Assembly: GCA_013399875.1 (NCBI GenBank)
Contig: VXAZ01006790.1
Span: 372,001 to 436,000, forward strand
Origin: Gymnorhina tibicen
Lineage: Eukaryota; Chordata; Aves; Passeriformes; Artamidae
Length of the DNA: 64,000 bases
Direction: 5' to 3'
Below, one piece after another: positions 11,834 through 25,197 of this stretch. Within the stretch, counting starts at the first letter, position 1. Every line of letters starts with the position of its first letter. The position numbers were made by a program, and so were the translations under genes. The notes under the pieces were generated by a model. The model was not told the origin of the DNA, ran no database searches, and saw only the letters and a list, made by a program, of their open reading frames with translations.

Positions 11834-13329
11834 TCAGCAGAAAGGGGAGGGAAAACGAAAACCAGCCAAGGGTACGGTGACAAAGAGGGGGTACCAAGGC
11901 AGGGAAAGGGGGTACACAGCCACTAGGAAAGAAGGTGGGAGGGGAGGCATAACATGGGCCAACAGGGAACCAGAAACCATGGAACATTCTAGGGAAATAA
12001 GTGTATATGGAAGGGAAAGGAGGGGACAGCAGTGGCCAATGATGATTATGCAAGTTTGCATATTCTGCGCAGCCCTCTGGGAAGTCACCCTAACCTTAGG
12101 GTTCTTGGGCTGTGGGGGCATCGGACCAATGCACCTGCTGGTCCATATGGCTCTGCCGTACGTGACACACCGCAACAAATAACTAGATTTCTCACACAGA
12201 CGTTCTGCAGGTTTTACTAGATGCAAGCATACTTCCAGAAGGCTTTGAATTGCTAAGAGGTAAATTGATTAAATTTATCCTAAATGCCCCTTTCAGCAGG
12301 TTAGGAAATGGATCCCCTGGTTTTGGTGTGTCACACAGAATGGTCTGAGACCTGACCCTTAATGAGTTTTATCAATACAGTTGAATAATTTCTACTCAGA
12401 ATTTATTTACTTCTTCAGTGTCTTGCTTTATTTGATTTGTGAATCTATTAATTTTTTTTCTTTTGCTTTAAAGTCGTGGGTTTTATATTCAGTTTTTCAA
12501 ATGCTTCAGCAGTAACTTCTGTTATCCGTGACATTTCTGTGTCACCATAATGTGAACTGCTGCAGTGGGAAACTTAATCCTCTAATCTGTCTAGCTCAGA
12601 TGCATTGTTCGTATAGAGACATTTTCTAATTCAGTGTATTTATTAACAGCTCTGAGCACTCTCTTCGCTCTGGCATCTGCAATGGGACCAGTTTTATTGA
12701 TGGAAACTGTAGTCAAAGAGGGGTCTTATGCCTGGTTCCGCTGGCTGGAATGACACAGCTGGTCCATATGATTGTAGGATTCAGCTCTCTGCCTTTTGGT
12801 TGAAGAAGCTGTAAGACACACACAAATGTACATATATACATGTGTGTGTATGTATCCAGGTTGCCAGTTTATCAGCTCTTTTATTGGAAGGCAGATCTGA
12901 GTGTTAACCCAAACTTTCCTAAGTTTTCCTGGGAATTCTAAAAATAATTTGTGATAGCTGTTCAAGAAAACAAACCATTCTGGCAGTTTTGGGCTTTCAG
13001 ATGAGTGTTCAGTTTTCTGTAGAAACAGATTTTTCTGTGATGTTTTTCAAGAACCTCAGGTTTAGGGAATGGAACATTTCTGACCACTCTTACTGTTCTA
13101 TTACTTTATTTCTCATGTGTTTACTCTCAAAACCAAGTTCGTTGTGGCAAATAATTCCCCACTGCTGAAGCTGGAAAACTGATCTGGATGAGTTTGCAGG
13201 GTAACAGATCTGCCACTTCCATTTGAAGGCTGGAAAAGACACATAGCAAAGTGTGAATATAAAATACATAGAAATATTCTTATAAACTTGTTATTCTTCT
13301 TATTGAATATTAAAAACAAACATTAAATT

Positions 13330-13386
13330 ATTACTACTACTACTACTATTATTATTATTATCATTATTATTATTATTATTATTAAA
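13330..13386. repeat. (TAC)n/(TAT)n trinucleotide microsatellite
   Basis: A compound repeat: about six TAC units run directly into TAT/TTA units, interrupted once by a CAT. Such compound arrays are usually length-variable. Confidence 0.9.
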
Positions 13387-16300
13387 ATAATATCTGGATC
13401 TGCAGGTGCTTTTAATAAAGTCAAAAAAACCTACTTTATTGTATGTAGAAAATCACAGGATGGGGTGGAGGATCATTAGTGATATGATTTAGTTGATACA
13501 GTTCAGCTGGAGATTAATGGCAAATACCATAATGACGTTTAGAAAGGAGATTGAATAGTACATGGGAAATAAATACTGCACCCCCATGACACTAGGATTC
13601 ATCTTACTTATGATTATTCCATGCTGGAAGCATGATGATAGAAAAGTGCCTCTATTCCTGGTGTAACAAAACTTTCTTCGCTCTCTCTATCCCTTCAAAA
13701 AAGCCCAAGAAAAAAAGGTTTTACACACAGTCTCCCAGAACGAAACAGGATGAAAACATCCCTCAAGCTGCAAAGCAAGGAGGTTCTCAGCATTAGTAAT
13801 ATTTTCTATTACCAAATGCTCTGTAATCTGAAAACTAAAAACAAGAGCAAATATTATTTCTATTTGTCTGTCTGTATGTGCTATACTATAAACACATGCT
13901 CAAAGGTTTCATTTTTTTTTTTGTTTGAGAAACACTCATTATGATTCATTGTCAAGATAATATAAACTGATTGGGCAAAAGATAAGTTAACAACATGCAA
14001 TTGTTTTGAATAATGGAAATTTATTTTTCTCGAGAGTTGGCACATTTATTAGGAAGCCCTTTGATGTTGCTTGGAGAAACAAATCAGTGCTAGTTGGTTT
14101 CATCCTTTATTGACAATGGCATTTTGGATTTGGCAGTGTCTGGAGAACTGTTTTCAGCTGAAGTTGTTGGCATAGTCACTGAATTATGCTATTGTGAAGA
14201 AAAAATAATTTCATTTTAAGGCTACTGAAAACTGCAGTGAAATCGCAGAAGAAATATCTGCTCACATTGTGACTTACCATGCTAAAACCCACAAGGAAAT
14301 GGCTGCAAAAAGGCATATTTTGACAATCTTGGAAATAAAGTGTTTCTGTTTCACTGTTATCAGGTGCTTTTGTTCCCCAGTAACTTCAAGACATCTATTT
14401 TGTATCATTGAGTCAAATTATTCTTTGCCGCTCCCATGCCTTCTCTCTTCAGATTTCCCCTAAATTTACTTCCCAGTTTACCCACCTTTGTTTCTTTCTG
14501 TATCTCTGTGCTATTCCTTCCAAATGCTGAAGAGTGCCAATGCTAACCTTCCACATACATATTTGCTACCATCTCTGGCATCTTCCCTACTTAAATTTTC
14601 TTGGAAAGCTGTACATCAATGCCCCTAATAAAAATCATTGTTTGAGAGTCCTGTGGCACCTGTAAGAACCAGAAATATGTGACTATTCATCTATACATCT
14701 TCAATTTACTAATGTTTTGGGTAGCTTTGTGCATAATGAAAAATCAAAAGCTACTGAAGGTACACAGAGGGATTTTGGCAAATCTGTTGGTGTTCAGATA
14801 GTTCCTGGTAGCAAGCAGATATTTCCTTTTGCAAATTAACACTAAATATAGAAGGGGTGTGAAATTCACCGGACCTGAGTACTCTGCACTTGTCCATTAC
14901 ATTCATCATTTCTGTTCTCACTGACCCTTACTAGGGAGTTACTGAGCCCACTGCCATAATTTGCTGCAAATAGCCCTTATTAAATGAGGAATTGCTTGTG
15001 AGAATGATGAATTCATATAGTGGTATCTTTCACAAGATCAGATCTAATAAAAGGTCACCTGGTACAATTTCTTATGTAAATGAGTTTTCCAGACTGTTTC
15101 TCTTTCTACTTGTGCTGTTGCCTAGGCTGTCATCAGACTTCAAAGAAATTCATTATTCTTCCAGCTCTTGACTTTAAACTAAATGCTTGCTGAACCTAAT
15201 TGATGCTGCAAAATGTCTCTTTGCAGGGCAAAGAGTAATTCAGTCTATTGAGCTGCTCACAGCCATTGTGTTTGACTGTGCCCTACTGACATTGTATTTT
15301 TTTTCTGAAAAATATTGGAAATCATTTTCACTGATGGAACTGATGGGAAATAATGAGTCTATCACATGAGAGAGAGTGGATTCAGTAAGCTCAATGCAAA
15401 CTATCGTGAAAGTTTTAAAAGTCTCTTTGTCCACAAAATGTCAGTGGTTTTTTTTTTTTCCTCCTCAAGGTTATTTTGAAAGCAAATATTTGGAGGCTGC
15501 CCCACATTCTTGAGTATTCTGAGAGCCAGTGAAGAAAAAACTAAAAATATCTACAGTGAGAGTCAAGCAAGCAAGAGGAATGAGTAAGGAAAGGTGAAGG
15601 CAGGTGCAGTCAGTTGTGTGGATTCCAGGTAAGCTGGTGTAGGGTTTTTACATTTGCTCCTGTAAAATAGCAGCTTTGGGTCTTAGAGACCCTGATATCT
15701 TTTGGATAAATTGGGGAAACAGAATTGTTGCCAGCTTCTTGCTCTTTCACCCTGGCAGTCCACAGGAGCAAACACTGCATTCCAGTCAGCAACAATTCCT
15801 GCAATGTAATTAAAATGCAAGAGTGTAAATGAGTCCAGTGGCTACTCTGACCATCCTACGGAGGTTTTAATTTTGGCTAATGCTGAAGTGTGCCCTGGTA
15901 GAATTTGATCCCATCAGTGCCATATTGAGTGAGCTCTACTAGTTACAGTGGCAGTGTTCTAAGGCCTTGTCCTGCTTTCCATTCTAAATCCCCCTCCAGA
16001 ATGAATGAATGCCTCTCATTTATTTTGGTTAAACTTTGTCTGTCTGGTCTTGGTCCGTGAACAACTCACACTCCACTGCTCTTCAACAGTTTGGTTCATT
16101 CAGGGCATAAATCTGAGTAAATTTTAGTTATTTTTTCTTTAATTAATATAGCATAAATTGCTGAAAAATATACCAGCTATTGATTTTGAATATTAGCTAA
16201 TTATGCCTTGGTCCTTATTATACTACTGATTCAGAAAGCTAATGGACTACATTCCTATCTTGGTTTGGCAGCATGTAAAACTAAGCATTGAATGTCAGCT

Positions 16301-17901
16301 TTGGTTTTAGGGTGACATTCTGTGATACCAGAATGGTTTTTATTTTGGTGAAGATACTATCCCTAAAGATGCTGACTAGGCAGGAAATTTTTAGACATGA
16401 GAGAAATACTGTGGTAATTTTCCCCCCTACTGTCTACCAGAGCAATCTCTGTGCTCGTAACTGCTGTAATACATCCACGTGCAAGGTGCTGTGATACCTT
16501 TATTTCCTTCTGATTACAGTTTCCCCTCTCCTTGTAGCCTTAAAAAAACCCCAACCCTTCAAAACTGACGAGAATCAAAGTGCAGAATATGGGAAAAGCT
16601 GAAAAGTTCGCTGCCTTTCTACCAATTTCCTGGCAAATGAGATACTGTACTTGAGCCTTGATTTTTCCGACAAAGGCTGTGAGAACAGCAAGCGGCACGA
16701 CGTGACTCTATTCTTGTGTCAATTACTTCAGTGAAAATGGAACACGGTGGTGCTGCAGCCCCTGAGTACCCTTGGAACAGTCGAGAGCTGCACAGGCAGG
16801 AGACGCTGCTGTGCTCAGCACCGCTGGCTGCAGTGCGTACACCAGCTCCTGAAAGCTGCTCTGCCGAGCTCAGGCACTTCCTTCCTGCTGTGAGGGGCTG
16901 TTAGACAGGGATGTTTATTGCCAACTTTAATAGAGTCGAGAGCCAAAGGATATCGAGACACAGTGTAGGGGAGATGGCCTTGTGATGGAAGTACCGAACG
17001 TGCCCTGTTTGTGGGGTATCTGGATATAGAATTCAGCGTTCAGTGAAGGGAGAAACCAGGCTGAACCACGAGAAATACCATACTCTCCAGCCAGAAATAA
17101 ATTATACAAAATACAAAAAAAGCAGGTAATTTAACTCACCTTTCTGATTTCAGGCCTGCTGCTATTTCTTTACAATAGGAGGCTGCGTAAGAATACATGA
17201 GATTAATCTGCTGCTAGGCCATCTTTCACAGCTCATGTTAAAAACTGACGCCAATATCAAGGGGCAGATATGAAGCACAGGTCCTGCTGCAACCTGCGAG
17301 TCTGTGAGCCTATGATGGTGCTGCATGATCATGTAATTTTCTGTGCTGGAGTCCCTTTCTCTTGTCCTCTCACTTAACAAAGACAAAAAGCTTATGAAGC
17401 TTGTCTTGATGCACAATCTGATTTTTCTCTTTACATTCTGAAATTGGGTATGCTGGGTATGAAACTCTTGCTGGCCTTTCAAAAGTAAACCCTGAGTAAA
17501 CCCTGCCTCAGTGACAAAACAATTGCGATTCTCCTGGTTAGATGCTGAAATCGGGTCACCCAGTGAGCAATAGTCACTGAATTAACCCTTGGGCTCCTAG
17601 TGCCTAAAACCTTAAAAGTTTTATTGAATGACTGGCTTCCTAGGGATCACTAAATTAAGCAATACTTACAATGTTTTTCATTTAAGAAGATGTAGGAGGG
17701 AAGATAGGTTCTGTTATCAAAAAAGTTTCCAGCACAGATTCAAACCCCACACTGAAGTTCAAGCAAAGTCCATGGGTGTCCCCAATGTCTTGTGTACTTG
17801 AATTGTGAAATAGATCCATTAAAGACAATTTTGGAATTTCCCTACTGGAACCAAAGTCTTCTCATCTTTCAAAGCTCAGCCACCTTTGGCCTCAGCTTGA
17901 T

Positions 17902-17930
17902 TACATACATACATATATATATATATTTAT
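17902..17930. repeat. (TACA)n-(TA)n microsatellite
   Basis: Three TACA units followed by about eight TA units. Simple repeat with no associated gene. Confidence 0.85.
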
Positions 17931-20900
17931 ATTTCCATCAAAGCTTTTTCTGTCTGCTGAGAAGCTGTAAAAGACAATGCATAAGGAGAGTGTATGATGG
18001 GTAAAGCCTAAGTCCCACAGCGGTTGAGTTTGAAAGACATGTTCTGTCTTTTAATCTGTCCACTTTTGGCATTGTGAAAAGTCTCTCCTCCACAATAATC
18101 TCTTAAGTACTTTACTTAATGCTGACTCTGAGAGTTCACTGGTACAAACAGTGTGAGTATCTTGGCTAAAGTGATAGTTGGCAAGTCCTGTTACACATGT
18201 GGGTTCTTTACAGTGCATAGAGCAGTGGGGGAGGATGGCTGGGGGGTGTATCTGCCTCAAAAATGCTTAGTTACACAAGAAATATTGAACCAGTCCAAAA
18301 CGTTTCTATCCTCAAATTAACCAAAAAAAAAAAACCAAAAAAAACCTCCTGAACTGAGCCCAAGCAGCATGCAGGAGTTCTGCTGAATACAATACTTGCT
18401 GTGTCCTGAAGCAGTGCCTAAATGCAATTAGAAATTGTATCCTGCCTTCTGGCTGGGAAGAATGCATTTGAAACATACGATTCCTTATCAGGAAGTTCTT
18501 ATGAGGACTTCATTTATGTTACAGAGGAGTGAGTATCTTTTTCCTTCTCTAACAGGGCATATTTTGTTGTGCTATTTTAAATAAATGCCATCCTGAAAGG
18601 AATGCAATCGTTAGAGTGGTTATAAGGAGTCAGACCTTTGGTCAAAACAAAACAACCCTGTGGTTACAGTATATGGGATTTGGTTATAAACTGCCAGCAG
18701 TTTTGACAGGACCTAACAGTTCATGGTGAATTCCTCTTTGTGATAAAACTAGTCCAAATTATCCTCTTGTATCAGACTGAAGGTTTCCTGAGAGATTTGG
18801 CCCATCACGGATTGTAAAGAACCTTACTAAAATGCCTACATTTATATTTATGCTAAAACACAGGGATTTTATTAGACCAGTAAGGATTTTTAAAATAGTA
18901 AAAATAAATTATGTTCCTGAGGGTTTAGCTCATTCCTCCTTCTTGAGAATGTAATCTCAGTAGTCCTTAGTTTCTTGCATAAAATACGGTTTCATAAGTC
19001 ACTGGAAATTCTGTTCTGACTGGATTAGTGGGGGACACCCCACTGAATAAGAATTTAAGTCTTTTCTTATAGTCAGAATTTATTTTCTTATGTTCAGTGT
19101 AGCAAGTTTCACTGCCTGATTCTGTAGTAGAAGAAATAGAGGTAATTTTGACTTTCACAAATTAGGTCCAGTTCCAGACATTGCACTATTCAGCTGAACT
19201 CAGATTTGAGCTTTATACAGCCAGTAGTACCTTTTACTTCAGCTGAGACTTTTGCTGTATCTACTTGGAAACTGGGATTTTTACCCTATCTATAGTTGGT
19301 TGTATATTGCAGCTGTGTATCTTGGAAGAACCTTGTGGCATTAAAATTGTCCTAACTCAATTAATTGTAATAATGGTGAAATGGAACTCTATGAGACAAG
19401 GCAAGGAGGTCAGACAGCTCAGAGAGCACGGCAATTTTGGAGCACTTCATCGTTTTCATAGCACTGCGTGGTTTTCTTTCTCTCCTTCAGAGCTGACACT
19501 CAGGTGTCTGTTCTGCTTTGGTTTGTAATACATCTTCTGAGGTGAGGTGTGCCAAAGAACTCCTCCTGATGTAGAGATCAAAGCCAGGACCTATCAAACG
19601 TGCTAATGAAAACGCCTCAAAACCAGTTCAGTACAGAAAAGAAAAAATCTCTTGGCCAACAGTAGTTTTCATGTAGAATGCAATGCAAGGTGGTTGATGT
19701 GTCTACAGCACAAATTAATGCATTTTATGAACTGGACTGAGTTCAGGAACATAAAAAGAAATGCGTTGTGCTGCTGCAGTGAGTTTTGAACAGCCCTTCC
19801 AGGCAGTTTGCATTTGTAATCCTCCTTAGAATGTGAGATGTTCCTTTTGCTCAGTTACATTTAACATGGCAAATAAGTTCAGTTCTAAAGTTAACTTTTC
19901 ATAGAGTATCAAAGTCCTGCTAGTAAATCCAAACTACTCAGTCTAATGCATAATGAAGAGCTGTAATGCTCTGAATAAATCCATTACTCAAATGTATACT
20001 GTAATGAAGGTATACTCATTAGTGTTTGCCTGACTTTGTTTATATGGTTAAGATTAACAGCAATGTAAGCAACATTGCAAACACTCAAAAATCCCAACTA
20101 TTTCTGAATGAGGATTGAGAAAATATTATCAGTAAAGTACACCCTGGATAATCTGTGTGGATAAAATGTTATCTGCAAGTGGAAAATACAGCTTCTTTCA
20201 ATTTTTTTTCCTTTTCTTTTTTTTTACACAGCAGAGAAATAGAAAACCTCCTAAAAGCTCTTCCTAAAAGATCATATGGCACTAGTTGGAATTTAGTCTA
20301 CCAAAAGTGCTTCTCATGGTACATAAGGAAGTGTGATATCCCATTAAAACAGGAGAGAATACTATTAATCTCTATTAAAAAGACTAATGAAATGGAGTAT
20401 GATATCCTGCCAGCTGTGGCTTAGAATTCTTCCTTCTTTTATTTGAAGCAGAAACAGGAAAACCCATAATCAGAGCAGGGCCTGGAAATGGTGGAGAAGG
20501 AAGTAATTTAGAAGTGTTTTCTTTCATTTTTCAAATCTGAAGGACCTGAGGGATTCAGCTCTTGGTTTAAACAAGAGCAGCCATCTGACATGATGTAGCT
20601 CTCCAGAAAATGCAAGTCAGAAAGTCCAGGCTGTGGAAATAAAAGGCAAGTGTGTTTTCTTTCCCTTTAGTCTCATTTTGATGTTCAACATGTAGGAATT
20701 TACTAATGCAGGGAGATTTCTTCCATGCTCCGTAGTAGATGAGTTACATGGGCGCATCAAAGGGCTGATCCTGCATCTGTGAGTCCGTATGTTCAGCAGG
20801 AATAGTTTATACACCTTTTGGTCATGGCATTTCATGGTTCTTGCCATCTTCTGTGGCATTAGAACAGGTATTTAAGTGATTCTGGGCCTCAACTGGCAGC

Positions 20901-22999
20901 CAGTGCTGATGTAGAAACTGTTACCCCCAAAAAGTCATAACACCACTCCTGAGCATATCCACATTATGCATTTTGAAGTGCACAGGCCAAATATCCCAAA
21001 GGGAGGGGACATATGTTATTGAAGTCCTGTGGCAATGCCACAGGTATAAGATTTACTTTGGTTGTCAAATTTTGTTTGTTTGGTATTTATTCAGCTACTC
21101 TGAATTAAGTATATCATTGCTCTGCAAAGCCCCACTGTCCCATATCTCATATCAAAATACACCTCCGTGTATAGTGCTCAAAATAAAGATGTAACACCAC
21201 AGGCCAACTCAACCTATGAAAAGGTGCACCAAAAAAAAGCCTTGGGGTCCCTGAACACATTTCTGTGAGACAGTTTGTTGGGTTTCACACCTTGTTACTC
21301 GTGAAGTTTAGTGGTGTATTCCTACCCCCCTGGCACCGCTTTCCTGCTGACAGGTGCACATAAATACCTGGCTGATGCCAGGCAGTGGAGCTCAGGCTGG
21401 GGCTGGGTCACTTCTGTGACAGAGTACTTTACAAGCAGGGCCGCCAAGGCCAGCAGCTGCACAGGGCTCATCATGGGAAGCAGTTATAGACCAAGGGGCC
21501 TACCACTGCAGGGCTTACCAGTCCTTCTCTTGAAGTTAAATATCAAAAGTTAATTAAATATTAATTAATTATTATATAATTTTGTGGCAAATGCCTGGGG
21601 CAGGTAGGGGAAGGAAGACTTGGGGGTGATCTTGCAAATGTACTTAATGGTATTTGCACATATCTAACAGTCGATAGAGAATAGAGAAAGCCACTCATGT
21701 TCTAATGTCCTTTTACAGGCCATCACAGTAGCTGTGCCTATATGAAGTACATCTGTGGGGTTTTCCAGCTCAGTTAGAAACACCTTCCTACCAGGACTCC
21801 AGAACTGCTATTGGCAAGGGATGCAAGTACCTCACGAAAAAAATCAATCGCAGATAAGTGTTCCCCTTTCATAATAAGCTGAGCATCATGTTAGTGCTCA
21901 GAACTGTGAACATTTATTTCGCTTTATTATTGCAACAGAACACCAAATTAAGATTTTTGGGTAAATTATTTATTTATATATTATGACAAATAATCCCTGA
22001 CTAAAATGTATTTGAGAAGACATTTATTTTATGAGCATTCAAAAAAAGAATGTTTTTCAGAGAAATGTTGAAGCAGAATGTAGGAGCTGATTAGACATGC
22101 CTGCCATGTTGCCTAGGCATGACCTTGAAGAACTTGGGGGATTTGGAGAATTGTAATCTACTGACATTATACCTGGCAATGTGGTAACTCAGAAATCAAA
22201 ACTATACACACCACTTGTTTTCAAGTTTGGTGTCTCACCTTTTATCTAAAGTATGATTAGGAAAACCAACAGCAACCCCCTCCTTTCCAAAAAACCAATC
22301 AACCACCTCTACAGCTATATAAACTTAGATACGTTTATCTTGAGCAAAATGTTTTCCTCTGATGAATAACCAGCATAATAATTTGTCTTCCATTTTAGTG
22401 TTTTTTAATTCCACTCAAATCTGAGCTTCTCATACAAATTGTTTAGATCAAGAAGTAAACTTGTATTTCTAATGGATTGCTTGTGGAGCAGAGCAGGCAA
22501 TAAAATGAATAATGGAGGGGAATCTTTAAAAATTGCAAACTGACCTTTGAAATGTCAGAATTTGGATGTTTCCTGTAATCAGCATTCTGTGATAAATGAG
22601 AGCAGTAAATGTAAAGATCCTTGGTTCAAAGTGTGTGTAATCGAAATCCAATGAGAGATCGATGGCCTTTTGGTGACCTTTTCTGAAAAGGTCAAATGAC
22701 AACATTTATGGGAAACTTTTCATGTGCTTGGAGGATGATTATAAATGGGTTTATTGCATTTCAGTGTTCTAGTTATAGAGGAAGACTCTGCCTATTTGTC
22801 TGAGGTCTATATATTTGTATGAGAATGTATGTCACTGTCAGTCATTCACCCTTGTGTGTCAATTTTATACATAAAAATATGTATACACGTACCCTGACAC
22901 TTGTATTATTTGAAATTTTAAGTTAATATTGCTATAAAGTAACATAAATGGGAGAAATGCTACTTCAAACATATAAAATATTACCTAGTTTTTTTTAAG

Positions 23000-23143
23000 G
23001 AAGGCAACAGGAGGATCTAAGATGACTTCAGTGGAAAATTGGTTCCATTCTGCCAACAATGACAACAGATTGGAAATGAAAAATCAACAAAAGCTCCTAT
23101 CACATCATCACAATCTACAAGACACTGAAGTAAGTGATGGAGA
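23000..23143 (+). CDS. candidate first coding exon of an unidentified gene
   Basis: A T-run acceptor (ending TTTTTTTTAAG at 22999) precedes a short leader and an ATG at 23022 with A at -3. The frame then stays open for 36 codons to a consensus donor GTAAGT at 23130. A second consensus donor GTAAGT follows at 23144, adding 14 in-frame bases, so two exon ends are possible. The predicted peptide starts MTSVENWFHSANND and is hydrophilic, rich in Asn, Gln and His, as in the cytoplasmic tail of a type II membrane protein. A faint similarity to the N terminus of macrophage scavenger receptor 1 is speculative. I found no partner exon. A chance assembly of signals remains quite possible. Confidence 0.27.
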
Positions 23144-23149
23144 GTAAGT

Positions 23150-25190
23150 CTCTCTCTCAGAGGCACCTTTTAGGAATAAGTCCACTGAGACATTTTTTTC
23201 TGAGTAGCTGTTGGAGAATGTTTTTGTGCTGCTTCTTACACACCAAAATGTCTAAAATGATCCAAAGTTAAATTAGAGACTGTCATCACCAGATCACCAG
23301 CTTTTTCATGTCTGCCTTGCAGTTTTGTATTTCAAATTATGAAAAAATGCTATTTGTCTGAATGATTGATGTAATTTTTTTTGCTGAAAAATATATATAT
23401 ATATTCAGCTTTCTGTGAGGGCCTGCACTATGTGATTTTCTTTTTATCTCTGTGAAAATTTATTGTGAAAGTAGAGATATTTTCCAACTTTCTGTGGAAA
23501 AGAATTGGTTATGAGCTCTTACATTTCATGACAAAATTGCATATACTTGTAGCTTAAGCATAATTGCTTTAAAAAAGTCAGTTATTACATCAGTCTTATC
23601 ATTAATTACTGGGAAATCATGTAGACACCAGATCATCCCCACAGAAATACTCTCTTATCACTGAGGAATGAGAATTTGCACTTTTGGGCAACGGGCAGTT
23701 GAAGCACAGGACATAAATCCACAGGAACACAGTTTAGGAGTTTTACTGGCCATGGAACTGTTTGCTTCCTTGATGGAAATTCAAATGGAGAGCTGAGAGC
23801 CCAGCTCAGTTCTTCTTTCCTTTTGCATCATTCATCATTAATGAACCCACACAGATAATGATACAATTATTCTGATCATAGTAAACAGGTTTGATGGCTC
23901 TGGTGACCAGTAACCTGCACAAATGCTCCTTGCTCTACTGGTTCTGTCCTTGTTGAAAGAGTAGAAATGGGTGAAGAGGGAAAAAGAAGAGATTTAGCAG
24001 TGTGAAGTATCAGCTATACCTGGACACAGAAATAAATCTGTGGAAAGGTAAGCAGTTTTTACTGTGACCCCATTCAGAGCTGAACTGCAGCTTAAATTAA
24101 CTGAAAAGGGCTCTTTCCATATGAGAAAATAGAACTATGTCTTAGATGACATATTTCATTGATATGCAAGTATATAATGCCAAATTGCAGTGATAAAATC
24201 ACAGGGTCTCTGATCTGTAAGTGGCCTGTTCTATTAATATTTCTTTACAGTATGCAGCACTAGCTATTTCTGGAACTATCCTAAACTTAAATATGCCAGC
24301 TATTATTTCATACCATTATTCTGCAACCCAAAGCTGGAGCTGCAAGCTGTGATGTGCTCTGTCTTTATCTGCATTACCAGATAATTTGATATTGCAGGAA
24401 GAGGGGAGCTGGAGTCTCATTTTTCCGACATGGCTGAGTGATGCATTTTCTATTAAGTACAGTCAGGTGAAACAGGCCAGGAATATCCTATCTCATGATT
24501 ACTATAACTTGTGATTAAAAGATGGGTTATGTTGAGACAGCTTTGTCACAACCTTCCTTTGAAAGAGAAACTACATAGCTTTAAATTCAGGCAGTATACA
24601 CAGCACGTCAAGCTGTTGTCTTTCAAAGTGGTGGAAGGAATTGGTTCCTTTCTTAATAGTTTTGGGCTTCACAATGAAATGAGCTTTCAGTAAACGACTC
24701 CTCTAGTAATGGTGTGGATGAGGAAAATAAATTAGAAGAGCAGAAGTCAGTGAATAGCTAGGAATGCAACCATTTATTCAATTATTTTTGTACTTTGGGT
24801 AAATATTCAGCCCTGAGTACAATATGCCTTCATTATACTAAGGAGATTTGCATTTTAATTCACTGCACATAAAAAACCTCCATAAACATTTGGGTTTTGC
24901 CAAAAATAACAAATGTCAGAACCTTGTGAGCTCCAGTCTATTGTTTAAACAAAAAGGGATGAATATATTAAGAACTTAAATCTATCACAAAATTAGGTAC
25001 TTTGGCATTAACACAGGAATTAATGTTAGCAATTATACATAAGATACCATGTTGTTTGGGCATTAAATCCTTGGACTGACATGTCAGGTAAGAAGTAGAT
25101 ATTCAGAAGAATAATTACTTTCTTCATGTGAGCAAGTGTTTTGCCCACACTTTTGTGTTTGTCTTTACAAATCTTAGTTTTTTTCTACAT
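23150..25190. other. AT-rich non-coding DNA
   Basis: There is no recognised gene or mobile element. A short (AT)n run lies at 23390-23405. Short open frames, such as 60 codons at 24511-24693 on the plus strand, carry no recognisable motif and lack good splice sites. Confidence 0.45.
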
Positions 25191-25197
25191 ACCAAAG

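Larger units (their letters stand above)
11692..12177 (-). mobile_element. endogenous retrovirus LTR (ERVK-like), minus strand
   Basis: The candidate element is 486 bp with TGTTGCGG...CTTAACA ends when read on the minus strand. A TATA box (GGTATAAAAT) lies at 11833-11824 and a polyadenylation signal AATAAA at 11762-11757, about 65 bp downstream. That is the expected U3-R-U5 order with a short R. The CpG-rich sequence contrasts with its surroundings, which suggests a fairly young insertion. No gag, pol or env frame is present in the window, so it is a solo LTR or a 5' LTR with a short leader. The ERVK-like label rests on size and architecture only. Open frames up to 163 codons across it are by-products of its composition. 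Confidence 0.65.
12190..22990. other. long AT-rich non-coding stretch
   Basis: No protein motif, RNA gene or confidently named transposable element was recognised on either strand. The stretch holds microsatellites (listed separately) and an A-rich run at 18324-18346. A slightly CpG-richer patch lies at 16690-16900. The content fits an intergenic desert or a large intron. Confidence 0.5.

Noticed and set aside
11691..12182. 163-codon plus-strand frame and several overlapping minus-strand frames
   Set aside because: They coincide with the CpG-rich LTR, whose composition lowers stop-codon frequency. No protein family is visible.
16690..16900. Slightly CpG-richer patch considered as a promoter
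   Set aside because: CpG density is well below that of the 57.7 kb island and no core promoter motif or downstream exon is evident.
21367..21420. Two small hairpins (CCTGGC-TGAT-GCCAGG and GTCAC-TTCT-GTGAC)
   Set aside because: Stems of 5-6 bp are expected by chance and are too short for a microRNA precursor.
24001..24050. Open 46-bp segment between TTTAGCAG and GTAAGCAG
   Set aside because: No polypyrimidine tract before the AG and far too short to judge coding potential.
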